A stretch of 64,000 nt of DNA. It comes from Corallium rubrum. Taxonomy: Eukaryota; Cnidaria; Anthozoa; Scleralcyonacea; Coralliidae. The DNA lies in contig CAXIUP010000285.1 in assembly GCA_964035015.1 (NCBI GenBank), positions 487,858 to 551,857 of the forward strand. Reading direction: 5' to 3'. This document shows positions 55,601-64,000 of the stretch, one piece after another (the first letter of the stretch is position 1; every line of letters starts with the position of its first letter). The position numbers and the translations under genes are program-made. The notes beneath the pieces were generated by a model, which was given only the letters and a program-made list of their open reading frames with translations, made no database searches and was not told where the DNA came from.

Positions 55601-57484
55601 GTTATTTAAATATTAATAAATCTAAAACAAAGGATGTGCACGGTGTAAAGTACGGTTCAACATAAAATCACAGCTCATTATAGGCGCTTTGAAGTTTGCC
55701 GAGTTTCCAGACCATATATCTCGATTGACTATGTTAAAACTAGAAGTTACTACCGCAAGTGAAGTGCTGCCTCGAAAGGGACAAAACCTTTAGCCTACTC
55801 CACAGGCAAATATCTGCAATCTGTGACCAATGTGACACCTCTCTTGCCCACTCCACCCACGATTACCCACACCACCCAAGATTGCTCACACCACACACCA
55901 CCCAAGATTGCCCACTCCACCTGAGATTGCCCACTCCATCCGATATTGCCCACTCCACCCGAGATTGCCCACTCCACCCAAAATTGCCCACTCCGCCCAA
56001 GATGGTCCACTCCACCCAAGATTGCCTACTCCACTCCACCCGAGATTGCCCGCTCCACTCGAGATTGCCTGCTCCACCCAAGATTGCCCGCTCCACTCGA
56101 GATTGCCCACTCCACCCAAGATTGCCCGCTCCACTCGAGATTGCCCGCTCCACCCAAGATTGCCCACTCCACCTAAGATTGCCCACTCCATCCATTTTTT
56201 TCTCACCTTCTCACCATAAGAGCCCACAGAATTACCTGCGAAGAAGACTGGGAAGTCCAAAAATGTAAAATTAATTACAATAGCCAGAGTATTTACACAT
56301 CTCTTCTATATTTTTTAATTATATAATTGAAAACTACAAGTTACTATAACTTATCGCTTGACTTGATATCACAATTAATATACAAATATTAAATAATCAT
56401 GTCTCTTGCTCTAATGCTGTGGCAAAACTGCCAATGCAATTCCAAGTGCTTAATATGTTTTGACAAATCTAGAGCTATAATAAAATAAAGCAATGTACCA
56501 TTGAGCCCATCAGATTATTTTGCAGAATTTGTATAAGTCAAAATACACACACGCAGATAGTATAGTAGCGTCTGATCCTGATCAGAATGCTGATCAGCAC
56601 AAACACAATGAACCCATACCAATATTGGCAATATACACCTAAAGATAGAAGAAAACAACTGTGAAATCTCCTACCAAAAAACAGTTTGTTGTCAGTTGTA
56701 GCAATTGATATCTTACCTCGACAACATAATCTCTCCTCCCTGAAATTGTATAAAAGGACAGTTGACAAGTGAACGAGAACACTGAACATTTGACCAGCAC
56801 GTCGGCTTGACTCGTGGCATGGCCAGTTCAGAAATCCATCGCCGTCGTGGTGTTGACAAACTTCAAACGTACATACAATTTATCAGAGCAAATCCTTCTG
56901 GCGTATGTGATGATGTAAGTTGTAGGAAGAAACGTCTACGTCACAAAACGTCATAAAACGGTCAACAAATAAACTCTTAAAATCGAGATTTGGTTGACTA
57001 TACATAACTCGGCAAAGAGGTCTGGACATGAGACACAGGCAACCCATGTCAAGATTAGTGAGCTGCCTTCGGCAGCAACTATTGCCACTACAAATCTCAA
57101 CTTACTCAAGGTAGACAACATGAGAGATGAACTGTCAAAAGTAAGTATATTTTATTGATTTACGGTATTTTTTATTGATTTGCTGTATTTTAACTATAAG
57201 TTAAAACATTTTCCAAGTTTATATTTAACCATTCTTATCCCTGAGCCGGGCGTAGAGCCGAGGGCCTGGAGCCCGATGAGGGTGCTAATCTCGTGGAGTC
57301 TATTTTACACGCATATAAAAAATGTGAGGGAAACATAATCTGCGAAATAGTTTATATATTATATTAGTATAAATTTACAAGTTTATAATGCAAATCCTCG
57401 AATTTCAGTGGCTATTGCAGGAGTTATAATTAACAATTAGACAACGAGCCCGAGTTTTCTATGAGCGAATAGTCAACGAGGCGA

Positions 57485-57523
<39 letters not shown>

Positions 57524-60500
57524 TGTCTAATTGTTTTAGTATAAATTTACCAGCAAAAGTTAAATAAATTCTCGAACATAACATATTCTTTGAGGCTCGT
57601 TTAATACATTTTTTAACTGCCAACAACAAACGTTCAACGATCATTTCGGACATCTCCTTGGCCCGTACAGTAACCGATGGAAAAGTAAAGTTTTCTTGCA
57701 TAATTTAGCATGGATTTTCATGTACAATATTGAAACAATATATATCCACTCCTTTGATTTGTAAAAGTGACAAAAAGTTGAAAGAAACATTCAATTTAGC
57801 ATATAGTTTACATCACGAAATCTTGTCAACAGCAAGCGTAATTTTGAAATGTGTTTTGTTTCCAGTTATTTCGTTTTAAACGAACACAGATAAACAATTT
57901 AACGCTCTTACCATTAATAATTTCCATTCTAACCATTTTGTAGCCGGTTTTTTTCTTCTGTAGAACGTATTGCTTCGCCTAAATGTTCAATTTCTTCTTT
58001 CATTTGCATACTCCGTTATAATTTCGGCGCCATTGTTGCTTAACAGAACAACCGCTGGCTCTAATGATCATTGTTCGTGCTATACTACGCATTTTGTCAT
58101 TGGTCAATTTTTTTAAATGAATGACTTTCATTGGTTTATCCCAGAGGTTTATATCACCAATTATAAACTCCTGCAATAACCAATGAAATTCGAGGATTTG
58201 CATTATAAACTTTTAAATTTATACTAATTGGTGATATAAACCTCTGGGATAAACCAATGAAAGTCATTCTTTTAAAAAAAACGACCAATGACAAAATGCG
58301 TAGTATAGCACGAACAATGATCATTAGAGCCAGCGGTTGTTCTGCTAAGCAACAATGGCGCCGAAATTATAACGGAGTGGGCATTAAATGAAAGAAGAAA
58401 TTGAACATTTAGGCGAAGCAATACGTTCTACAGAAAACAAAAACGGCTACAAAAAGGTTAGAATGGAAATTATTAATGGTAAGGTCGTTAAATTGTTTAT
58501 CTGTGTTCGTTTAAAACGAAATAACTGCAAACAAAACACATTTCAAAATTACGCTTGCTGTTGACAAGATTTCGTGATGTAAACTATATGTTAAATTGAA
58601 TGTTTCTTTCAACTTTTTGTCACTTTTACAAATCAAATGAGTGGATATATATTGTTTCAATATTGTACATGAAAACCCATGCTAAATTATGCAAGAAAAC
58701 TTTACTTTTCCATCTGTTACTGTACGGGCCAAGGAGATGTCCGAAATGACTGTTGAACGTTTGTAGTTGGCAATTAAAAAATGTATTAAACGAGCCTCAA
58801 AGAATTTGTTATGGTCGAGAACTTATTTAACTTTCGTTGGTTAATTTATCCTAAAACAATTAGACAACTCACCTTCATTTTCTGTGAGCGATAGTCAACT
58901 CGGCTTCGCCTCGTTGACTATTCGCTCTTAGTATAATTTCATAGTGGAAAAGAGGCTTTCCCGCTTTCTGATTGGTCCGCTCAGCGGTGAATCTGAGGTG
59001 ATAGTCACCGCCTAGCGCGGTGACTATTGCATCACAAGAAATTGTTCTTCAAAAGTAGTATTGGAAAAGAGACTGATACTTATTTAACACTGCACTAACT
59101 TTACTCGTTTCAGTCTCCCCCTCGGAGTTGTCATTTTGAGTTATGAGATTTAGAATTTGTCGATTCATTGAACTGTTGATTTTTTTTTCAAAATGGTGTC
59201 TGTAGTTTTTGAAACAAACAAAAGAGCATAATACTGAAAATATTTATCACTGAGATGTTGTACATATCAAATATCATAAAAACAAAACTTTGTAAAGGTA
59301 AGCAAGTATATTTTCTATAATTCTTCGTATTTTCTAGCAAGTTTTAGTTAGGTTTTGGTCGTAGCGATGTTTTCGAAAACTTCGTCATGAGTGAAGAACA
59401 TAATGAACATGAATTAAGTGCAAAAAGTCTGTATCACAGAAGCCAAAACACCAGAATAAAAGTCTTTTTAGCATATACTTGAATGTATGTACAAGTTCAG
59501 TTCCAAAGTACTTGTTTACTCTTTTTTTAAAAAATTATTTACTGACAAAGACTGGCTTGCTAACATCGTCTATGAATAAACAGAATCACCACCGATAAAA
59601 TGAAAGTAGTTGCCTAAAAGTTTTTGTTTCAATGTGATTGGTTTTTATCAACCTCTGAAATTATACTAAAACAATTAGTCACCTCAGTCTCGGTGACTAT
59701 CGGTGTATTTACCTCGCCGCTTCGCGGCTCGGTAAATATTCACCGATAGTCACCTTGACTTCGGTGACTAATTGTTAAATAGAAAACTCGGGATCGTTGT
59801 CTAATTGTTAAAATATAGATACGTTTTGTGGAACACCACCACCTATTTTTATTTGCCGTAAAAAAATTATGCGTGGTGTTTCCACAAAACTTATCTATAA
59901 TTACATCATCGCCATGAAAATTTTCTGGCTGAAATTATTTACCTTATTAAAAATGCAAATATAAAAGCAAGAACTAATAATACGTTGCCCACATGATGAT
60001 GCCCAAAATCAATCCTGACCACCACATGCTTATACTTGAAGAAGACTGTAACGTGTTTCTTTTGACAAGATTGCTCGCAAATTTTAAACCTTTCATATTT
60101 ATAGCGTTTCCTCCCAATGACAAATGCTGCAATTGCACTACATCGTAAATTACTTAATTTGAAGCCTGGGAATATATTGTTGTTCAATTGTTAGCCACAA
60201 AGCCGAGCCTAAATTCAGTTGATCTTCCGAGCAGTCGTCCCCAACATAAGAAGCAGGAATTCCACGACTCACCAAATCGTTAACTTGGTCTTTCATCAGC
60301 GAAACCAATGGAACGATCACGAGAACCAGTGATTTGTTGTTTGCTGATAAATGCTCGAAGGCATATGGCGCTAACTGAAACGTAAGGCTTTTCCCAGCTC
60401 CTGTTGACGCCGAAACGAACACATCTCTGTTAGAGAGATAAGCCTCAATAGTCTGCCGTTGATACTCTCTTAATTCCGAGTAGCCAACAGACTGCTTTGC

Positions 60501-62966
60501 TTTATCAATCGCTTCTGAAATCGTAGCCATTTGTAAAGACTGTAAACACTTCGCTGTTTGAAGGTATAATATTTCATAATAATAAATCGAGACATCGAGT
60601 GAAATCGACATGATTAACATGTTTATCTTACGCTGTATTCTGCCTGGTCGAAAAGATAATTAATTCAGCGACCTGATTTTGGGTCGCCAAAAGTGGCGCG
60701 AAGCAAGTTCGACAAGTCGACCTCTCGCTCGCGCGACTACGTCGCGCGCTCGCTGCGTCGAGCAAAGAAGAGGTCAAGCAAACAAGAGGTCAAGCAAACA
60801 AGAGGTCAAGCAAACAAGAGGTCAAGCAAACAAGAGGTCGACTTGTAGCAAGTCTAAACAATATACAGCTTTACGTGTTTTCGTTCTTTCCCTTTGCTCG
60901 TCCAAACCTTAAGTCAACTTAACTAAAAGCTAACTTAAAACATTTACTTGAGCTTATGTGGACGTGATGTTTTTCATTGACTTTGCATGCACTTTTTATT
61001 ATTAATACTCATAGGCTTTGTCCATTTTCTTGGCGGTATTTCCAAATTTTCGTCTGAAAGGTTGTCTGTTTAATACTTCGTTCTGCATGGAATCCGATTC
61101 TACTGAATTGTTTCTACTGTATAGATTCCTATTATAAATGTAGCTGTACACTAGGGGAGTCATTTAAAGGCTTGGCAAAAGTAATTCTTTTGGAAACTTC
61201 CTGAATGGCTAAAAACAATATATTTTTACAACCATGCATGCAGAGTTTAATATGAAATTTAAGTTTTCTTTTGATATGTTCAACATTTATTAAATCAGTT
61301 TAGTAACTTTAGTCATCCTAATCTATAAATTCTGTAATAATCCCAAGGATTATCATGTGTTTTTGCCGTATATCAAGAGTGCTTATTTTAATCGGGAGTG
61401 GGTGGGGGTATTTGAAAAAAGCATGTAAAAGCGGGGAGGGTTTGTTGCATTGATGTATTTCTAGTACAACTGTGTAAACGTAAACGTCACCGGGTTGGAC
61501 AACTTATGCGTAAATAAGCGATCTCCCTGATGCCATTACTCTAATTATTATGGCTAACTTTCGACTTTCGGTTTATAGTAAAGTTCTATTTCTTACAGTT
61601 GCTGACGTGTTCGTCAAAAATTAACTAACTCTAAGACTTTTTGAAACATGCAGTTATAGGTCTTTGTCCACGCTAATTAAATCGTTCTCCAGAGTAGAGA
61701 CATTTGAAGACGTCGTTTTCCTGCACTTGGTGCAGCCCTTGAAAACGAGGTTGGCATTCGGCAATGCTGACTGTAGACGAGTTCATAGTTTTTCTTTGAA
61801 GAAACAAAACTTAAACTCTGTGGTAAAACACAACAGCAACATTAAATGTGTATGACAAACACATTCTAAGACGTTTACAGTTTACACTTGTTTCAGTTCA
61901 TACAAGTGCCGTACTAATTGATTGAATTAACATAGATCGAATGCAGGTCAACCGTTTTTTGCCGATCCTAATTTTGACTTGGCAATCTCATACCTATTGC
62001 CTAATTTCATGTCACGAAAGAGACTGGCACTGTCCTGGAAAATCCGTTAGTACCAGCCTCCAGCGTGCAATATTCCTTTGTTTCACACCACGCCGGAGAC
62101 TGGCACTAACGGATTGTCTAGGACAGTGCCAGTCTCTTTCGCAACATGAAACTGGGCAATATGGTCTTCTTTGTTTTCAAAATGGCGCGAAAAGACTCTG
62201 GCAAAGGTTGGTCACGTGATCCTTAAATTGTCAAAAATGTATGGAGTGTTTTATTACGTGGGTAATTCAAACTTAGCCCATCCCTTTAAAAGAGCGACTA
62301 ATTCCCTCCAATTTTATACGAACAAACTGTCTTGCATTTTCATCACTTGAAAGTAAATAATAAGCGAAAACTATGCATGTGAATCGTTATCTAATAGCGA
62401 AGCGCACATTGCAGTTACTATTTATAGACCAAAACTCAGCCAAACCGAAATTGAATCTCGAAGGATTTCTAATGAACCGTTTTCTTTTGTTGGAAATGCA
62501 AGAATAAAATACAAACTCAGACAAACATGAATCCGACGTTGATAAATTCGCAATTGATAAATCTTTTTGAAGAAATTTGAGCGACTGGTTAGGAACGCTG
62601 ATGCATGCAGTTTGTAGAACTATCATCAACTACGTAGAACAGCAATTGATTTTGGATTATCAGTGTACCTTTTTTTGTTTAATTATCTTTCAGAGCAACC
62701 TACTGCTATCATAAAATGTTCTCCATCTTCTTTCACTGTTGAAGAAGGTGAAGATATTACATGTTTATGTAGCGCCACTGGAGGCAATCCTCCTGCTACA
62801 GCATCATGGTCGAAAAATGGAATGATGATCAATGGAACTGGATATTTGGAGAAAAACTTGATTCTTAAAAACACCGGCAAAGAAGACACTGGAACTTATA
62901 AATGCACTGTTAGGAGTCACAATTTAACTGATACAAAACTTATCGACATCAAATTGAAACTGAAGT
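52552..62966 (+). CDS. Ig-superfamily receptor, copy 2 (5' part; continues past the window)
   Basis: Exons 52552-52627, 53412-53741 and 62694-62966 join in phase 1 with GT..AG introns to give a signal peptide, V-like domain and I-set domain with no stop or frameshift. The second Ig domain, stalk, membrane and tail exons seen in copy 1 would lie beyond 64000. Same strand and same order as copy 1, with shared intron sequence, so the pair is a tandem segmental duplication. Intron 2 is about 8.95 kb here against 1.86 kb in copy 1, because of accumulated elements. Confidence 0.8.
52905..53030. repeat. Inverted and direct repeats of GATTAGTAACTAATC
   Basis: The palindromic TACGATTAGTAACTAATCAT occurs twice (52947 and 52987), separated by ACCTAATCTTTATGCATTAG. 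Located in intron 1 of Ig copy 2. Confidence 0.8.
53198..53355. mobile_element. Palindromic MITE in intron 1 of Ig copy 2
   Basis: Outer ends AGCATGGCATT and AATGCCATGCT, then TTAGTGATTAAATGT with its complement, and CCTCGGGAGGTTTAGTAAAA with TTTTACTAAACCTCCCTCG, form a near-perfect hairpin. Absent from copy 1, so it inserted after the duplication. Confidence 0.85.
53412..53741 (+). CDS. Ig copy 2 exon 2, V-like Ig domain without cysteines
   Basis: Frame begins AKISFPSFGNHTYVSKGSNV. The B-strand VTLAWTY and F-strand DYNGTYRLAL lack both disulphide cysteines, as in copy 1, while DYNGTY is retained. The end reads RGLDISSSEVLVIIL then G at a GTAAGA donor (phase 1), showing what the copy 1 exon should encode without its 1-bp loss. 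N-x-S/T sites (NHT, NVT, NSS, NGT). An extracellular head domain stabilised without the usual disulphide is the expectation. Confidence 0.9.
53804..54484 (+). mobile_element. TTTCTAG-ended element, copy 3 (shortest)
   Basis: Starts AGCCCGAGCCCGGGCGTAGG, where the others have TC, and ends GCGTTTATGTATTTCTAG followed by T. At 681 bp it defines the minimal element. An open frame (54180-54443) has no recognised domain. Confidence 0.6.
54490..55130. other. Intron 2 of Ig copy 2, no gene seen
   Basis: A+T-rich with short T-runs and no recognised feature. Confidence 0.4.
55135..55340. mobile_element. Palindromic MITE (relative of 22395-22600)
   Basis: Ends TTACTTTACCGCCGTGTGTT and the matching ATACGGCGGTAAAGTAA, inner ATTATCCAATCAAA with TTTGATTGGATAAT. 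Confidence 0.85.
55437..55738. mobile_element. MITE with ATAGTCAATCGAGATAT ends
   Basis: Left ATAGTCAATCGAGATATGGT and right ACCATATATCTCGATTGACTAT are inverted with an extra TA in the right arm. TGCACGGT motifs recur inside. No coding capacity. Confidence 0.8.
55840..56195. repeat. 19-bp minisatellite CCCACTCCACCCAAGATTG
   Basis: About 18 units of 19 bp with changes at a few positions (CCC(A/G)CTCCAC(C/T)C(A/G)AGATTG), one unit with an added CTCCA at 56031. All six frames stay open for long stretches because of the repeat. Located in intron 2 of Ig copy 2. Confidence 0.95.
56280..56740. other. A+T-rich stretch upstream of a TATA box
   Basis: No coding region recognised. Confidence 0.4.
56749..56757 (+). 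promoter_or_regulatory. TATA box
   Basis: TATAAAAGG, 62 bp before the ATG at 56819. The distance allows a start of transcription about 30 bp downstream and a short 5' UTR. Confidence 0.45.
56819..57140 (+). CDS. Small candidate gene, two exons, unknown function
   Basis: Exon 1 (56819-56914) encodes MASSEIHRRRGVDKLQTYIQ then FIRANPSGVCDD and ends at a perfect GTAAGT donor. Exon 2 (57018-57140) encodes RSGHETQATHVKISELPSAA and TIATTNLNLLKVDNMRDELS, then K before another GTAAGT. Both are phase 0 and the AG before 57018 is acceptable. With the TATA box this looks like the 5' end of a gene. The next segment is the TTTCTAG-ended element at 57238, so any further exons are displaced or lost. I do not recognise the protein. 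It could be a captured gene fragment. Confidence 0.4.
57432..57535. mobile_element. Foldback with ACAATTAGACAAC ends
   Basis: ACAATTAGACAACGAGCCCG and its matching CGAGTTGTCTAATTGT ends; inner TTTTCTATGAGCGAATAGTC paired with GACTATCGCTCGTAGAAAA. A broken relative lies at 58852-58930. Confidence 0.85.
57541..58855. repeat. Long palindrome with ~620-bp arms
   Basis: Left arm 57541-58159 and right arm 58228-58855 are inverted copies with few differences, around a ~68-bp spacer. Examples: TTTCATGTACAATATTGAAA with TTTCAATATTGTACATGAAA, and CAGCAAGCGTAATTTTGAAA with TTTCAAAATTACGCTTGCTG. A minus-strand frame (57459-57701, MQENFTFPSVTVRAKEMSEM) is open in the left arm and has a stop in the right arm. 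A single-arm copy is at 29700-30060. Confidence 0.9.
58938..59660. other. Interior of TTTCTAG-ended copy 4, no gene
   Basis: A short hairpin with GGTGATAGTCACCGC and GCGGTGACTAT (58999-59028) and otherwise plain A+T-rich sequence. Confidence 0.4.
59663..59778. mobile_element. Foldback with TAAAACAATTAGTCACC ends
   Basis: ACAATTAGTCACCTCAGTC and the matching GACTTCGGTGACTAATTGT ends; inner GGTGACTATCGGTG and CACCGATAGTCACC, GCCGCTTCGCGGC at the centre. Same outer ends as 39915 and 57432 but an unrelated core. Confidence 0.85.
59815..59905. repeat. Hairpin with AGATAAGTTTTGTGGAAACA-type arms
   Basis: AGATACGTTTTGTGGAACACC and GGTGTTTCCACAAAACTTATCT are paired; the right arm matches 10355-10380 in the intron of copy 1, inverted. 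Confidence 0.65.
60150..60530 (-). pseudogene. RecQ-like DNA helicase N-terminal fragment
   Basis: From the ATG at 60530 (minus) the frame reads MATISEAIDKAKQSVGYSEL, REYQRQTIEAYLSNRDVFVS (Q-like motif 0 region), ASTGAGKSLTFQLAP (Walker A / motif I), and VLVIVPLVSLMKDQVNDL (motif Ia). After GDDCSEDQLN it changes to unrelated sequence and stops. The ATP-binding lobe is cut before the DExH box. A full protein would unwind DNA with ATP. It lies within the TTTCTAG-ended copy 4 and on the opposite strand of the Ig gene; probably a captured or processed gene fragment. Confidence 0.8.
60768..60838. repeat. 16-bp tandem repeat GAGGTCAAGCAAACAA
   Basis: Four full units and a partial one, immediately after a G+C-rich hairpin (GCTCGCGCGACTACGTCGCGCGCTCGC-type, about 60727-60753). 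Confidence 0.9.
61470..61990. other. Intron 2 of Ig copy 2, no clear gene
   Basis: Short open frames without motifs. Confidence 0.35.
61995..62165. mobile_element. Palindromic MITE with GAGACTGGCACTG motifs
   Basis: Left TTGCCTAATTTCATGT, AAAGAGACTGGCACTGTCCT, ATCCGTTAGT and right ACTAACGGAT, AGGACAGTGCCAGTCTCTTT, ACATGAAACTGGGCAA are inverted. Confidence 0.85.
62290..62690. repeat. Intron 2 end conserved with copy 1
   Basis: AACAAACTGTCTTGC, TTTGAAGAAATTTGAG, GGTTAGGAACGC and GTTTGTAGAACTATCATCA are shared with 11800-12010 before the copy 1 exon 3. They mark the extent of the duplication. Confidence 0.8.
62694..62966 (+). CDS. Ig copy 2 exon 3, I-set Ig domain
   Basis: Acceptor TTTCAG, frame EQPTAIIKCSPSSFTVEEGE, with DITCLCSATGG, ATASWSKNG and KEDTGTYKCTV, all canonical I-set residues. 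91 codons, phase 1 at both ends, donor GTAAGT. One codon longer than copy 1 with about a dozen substitutions. Confidence 0.9.
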
Positions 62967-62989
62967 GTAAGTATTTATTTACTAACGTA

Positions 62990-63185
62990 TTACCTGTATG
63001 GGAAACTATTTGTCTGGGGTTTCCATACAGACTGAGCAACGAAACGCCAGAAGGTTTGCGCCAAAAACTCGAAAGCAAATACTTTCTCGTACAGACCGAG
63101 CAAACGATATCTATATGCCATTTATTATATGGCTTTCTGTTTATTTTATAAATATATTTTTAAGTCTCGAAAGCGGCTTTTGTCT
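62990..63185. repeat. Intron 3 block conserved with copy 1
   Basis: Counterpart of 12330-12545. Confidence 0.7.
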
Positions 63186-63199
63186 TTAAAATCAAAGTA

Positions 63200-63646
63200 A
63201 TGTGCTGCGAATAGGCAGTGTTGAAACAGCAATCGAGAATCTAGGAGTCTAACGTTTCGGGCGAAGGCCTTTCACCAGGGCCTAAAGCACTTTTGGATTT
63301 TATTGCTATATGTTATGTTGCTATTTTGGTTTAATTTTTTTAAATCGTTAGTTCAGATAAAAATTTAGTATAACATTTTTTCCCAATCTTTATGGACCAA
63401 TACATCCAAAAACGGAAGTTGGTTGTTACCTTTGATTTCACAAGTAAATTATAAAGCAGGGTGAATGATTAATTCAGAGAGTTTAGGACTGAATAAAGAA
63501 AAAGTTTTGTCATCACAGAATACAGCGAAAGTATTATCGACATAACGTTTATACCACTTAGGTACTATTTCAGAATTGGAGTCAAATATCGACTCATAAT
63601 ATTCTGCGAAAATATCAGCTTGTGCTGGTTCTAGTGGTGATCCCAA
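63200..63646 (-). mobile_element. Penelope-like reverse transcriptase fragment
   Basis: Minus-strand frame 63449-63646 reads MGSPLEPAQADIFAEYYESI then KWYKRYVDNTFAVF. In Penelope reverse transcriptases this is the GSPLSP..ADIFM segment and the catalytic YVDD box, here YVDN, so the second catalytic Asp is lost. A homologous, more damaged fragment sits at the same intron position in copy 1. Confidence 0.8.
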
Positions 63647-63659
63647 TTAGCATGGTACG

Positions 63660-64000
63660 AAGTGTCATGAAAACAGCTCCCGTGGGTTCAAATTTTCGAC
63701 CTTTCGATGTACAGGGGGGTTGAGAGCTTGGAAAATTTTAACTGCCTTTTCTGATAGTTTGACGCCTAGTTAACTCAAAAAAACTGAAAAAAGAAACAGA
63801 AATCAACTTTAGCATGCCAATCCTACGAATGCTGTTTTGATGACACTTCATACCGTACTATATTTGGGCTAGGACCAGGAAAGGTCTTTGAGTCACTCCT
63901 ATAAGCCATGTCTCCGACCCCTTGACACCCCTGTATATCGAAAGGTAGAAAATTTTAACCCCATCATTTTCTGCAGATAGTTTGACATCCATTTAAGGTG
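63660..64000. other. Right edge of window, intron 3 of Ig copy 2
   Basis: Inverted-looking blocks: TTTCGATGTACAGGGGGGTTG with CCCCTGTATATCGAAAGG, and TTTCTGATAGTTTGACGCC with TTTCTGCAGATAGTTTGACATCC. Probably another MITE. The remaining Ig exons lie outside. Confidence 0.45.

Larger units (their letters stand above)
57238..61464 (+). mobile_element. TTTCTAG-ended element, copy 4, with captured and nested sequences
   Basis: Starts TCCCTGAGCCGGGCGTAGAG after an A, and ends GCATTGATGTATTTCTAG followed by T. Inside are a foldback (57432-57535), a ~1.3-kb palindrome (57541-58855), a second foldback (59663-59778), a hairpin (59815-59905) and a RecQ-like helicase fragment (60150-60530). Much longer than the 0.68-kb copy 3. 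Confidence 0.55.

Noticed and set aside
55759-56268. Proline-rich 169-codon frame and its mirror frames.
   Set aside because: All arise from the 19-bp minisatellite, open in several frames at once.
61664-61855. 63-codon frame with a protein-like look.
   Set aside because: No recognised motif, no splice or promoter context.

Overview
The window looks like nuclear DNA from an early-branching metazoan, most likely a cnidarian. It is A+T-rich by eye, its coding exons are small and separated by large introns with GT..AG boundaries, and it is crowded with eukaryotic mobile elements (Ty3/Gypsy, Penelope, PIF/Harbinger, hAT, tRNA-derived SINE, palindromic MITEs) and long microsatellites. I cannot name the species. 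The architecture of the host gene resembles the Alr allorecognition receptors of Hydractinia, but that is an analogy and not an identification.

The host content is mainly one gene family present as two same-strand tandem paralogues about 43 kb apart. Copy 1 (9497-27331) has a signal-peptide exon, a V-like Ig exon without the canonical cysteines, an I-set exon, a second I-set exon with a Ser/Thr-rich stalk, and a last exon with a transmembrane helix and a tail carrying four YxxL motifs. All coding introns are phase 1. Copy 2 (52552 to beyond the right edge) repeats the signal peptide, V-like and first I-set exons; the rest lies outside the window. Copy 1 carries two lesions: a 1-bp deletion near the end of the V-like exon, and a 5.9-kb DNA transposon in the stalk exon. 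The transposon is flanked by a TA duplication and removing it restores the frame exactly. Copy 2 is intact over the exons seen.

Layout: 1-9400 is repeats, including a decayed Ty3/Gypsy element (about 4.1-7.9 kb) and hAT MITEs with clear target-site duplications. 9.4-27.3 kb is Ig copy 1; its introns contain a SINE/MITE/Penelope inverted-repeat complex (13.06-15.85 kb) and a kilobase of GTGTT/TTTTG repeats just before the transmembrane exon. 27.3-43.8 kb is intergenic: MITEs, a gag fragment, an element with ~220-bp terminal inverted repeats, nested Harbinger/hAT MITEs, and two copies of an element ending in TTTCTAG. 43.8-47.2 kb is an A-B-B-A repeat array. 47.3-51.9 kb is a PIF/Harbinger transposon with a damaged transposase and an intact Myb-like partner. 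52.5-64 kb is Ig copy 2; its second intron has grown to ~9 kb and contains a RecQ-helicase fragment, a ~1.3-kb palindrome, a 19-bp minisatellite and a small candidate gene with a TATA box.

The two Ig genes are likely cell-surface receptors with an extracellular recognition head and a Tyr-phosphorylation tail; the rest of the window is mostly transposon biology acting on that locus. All similarity calls are from recognising motifs by eye; no database search was run.
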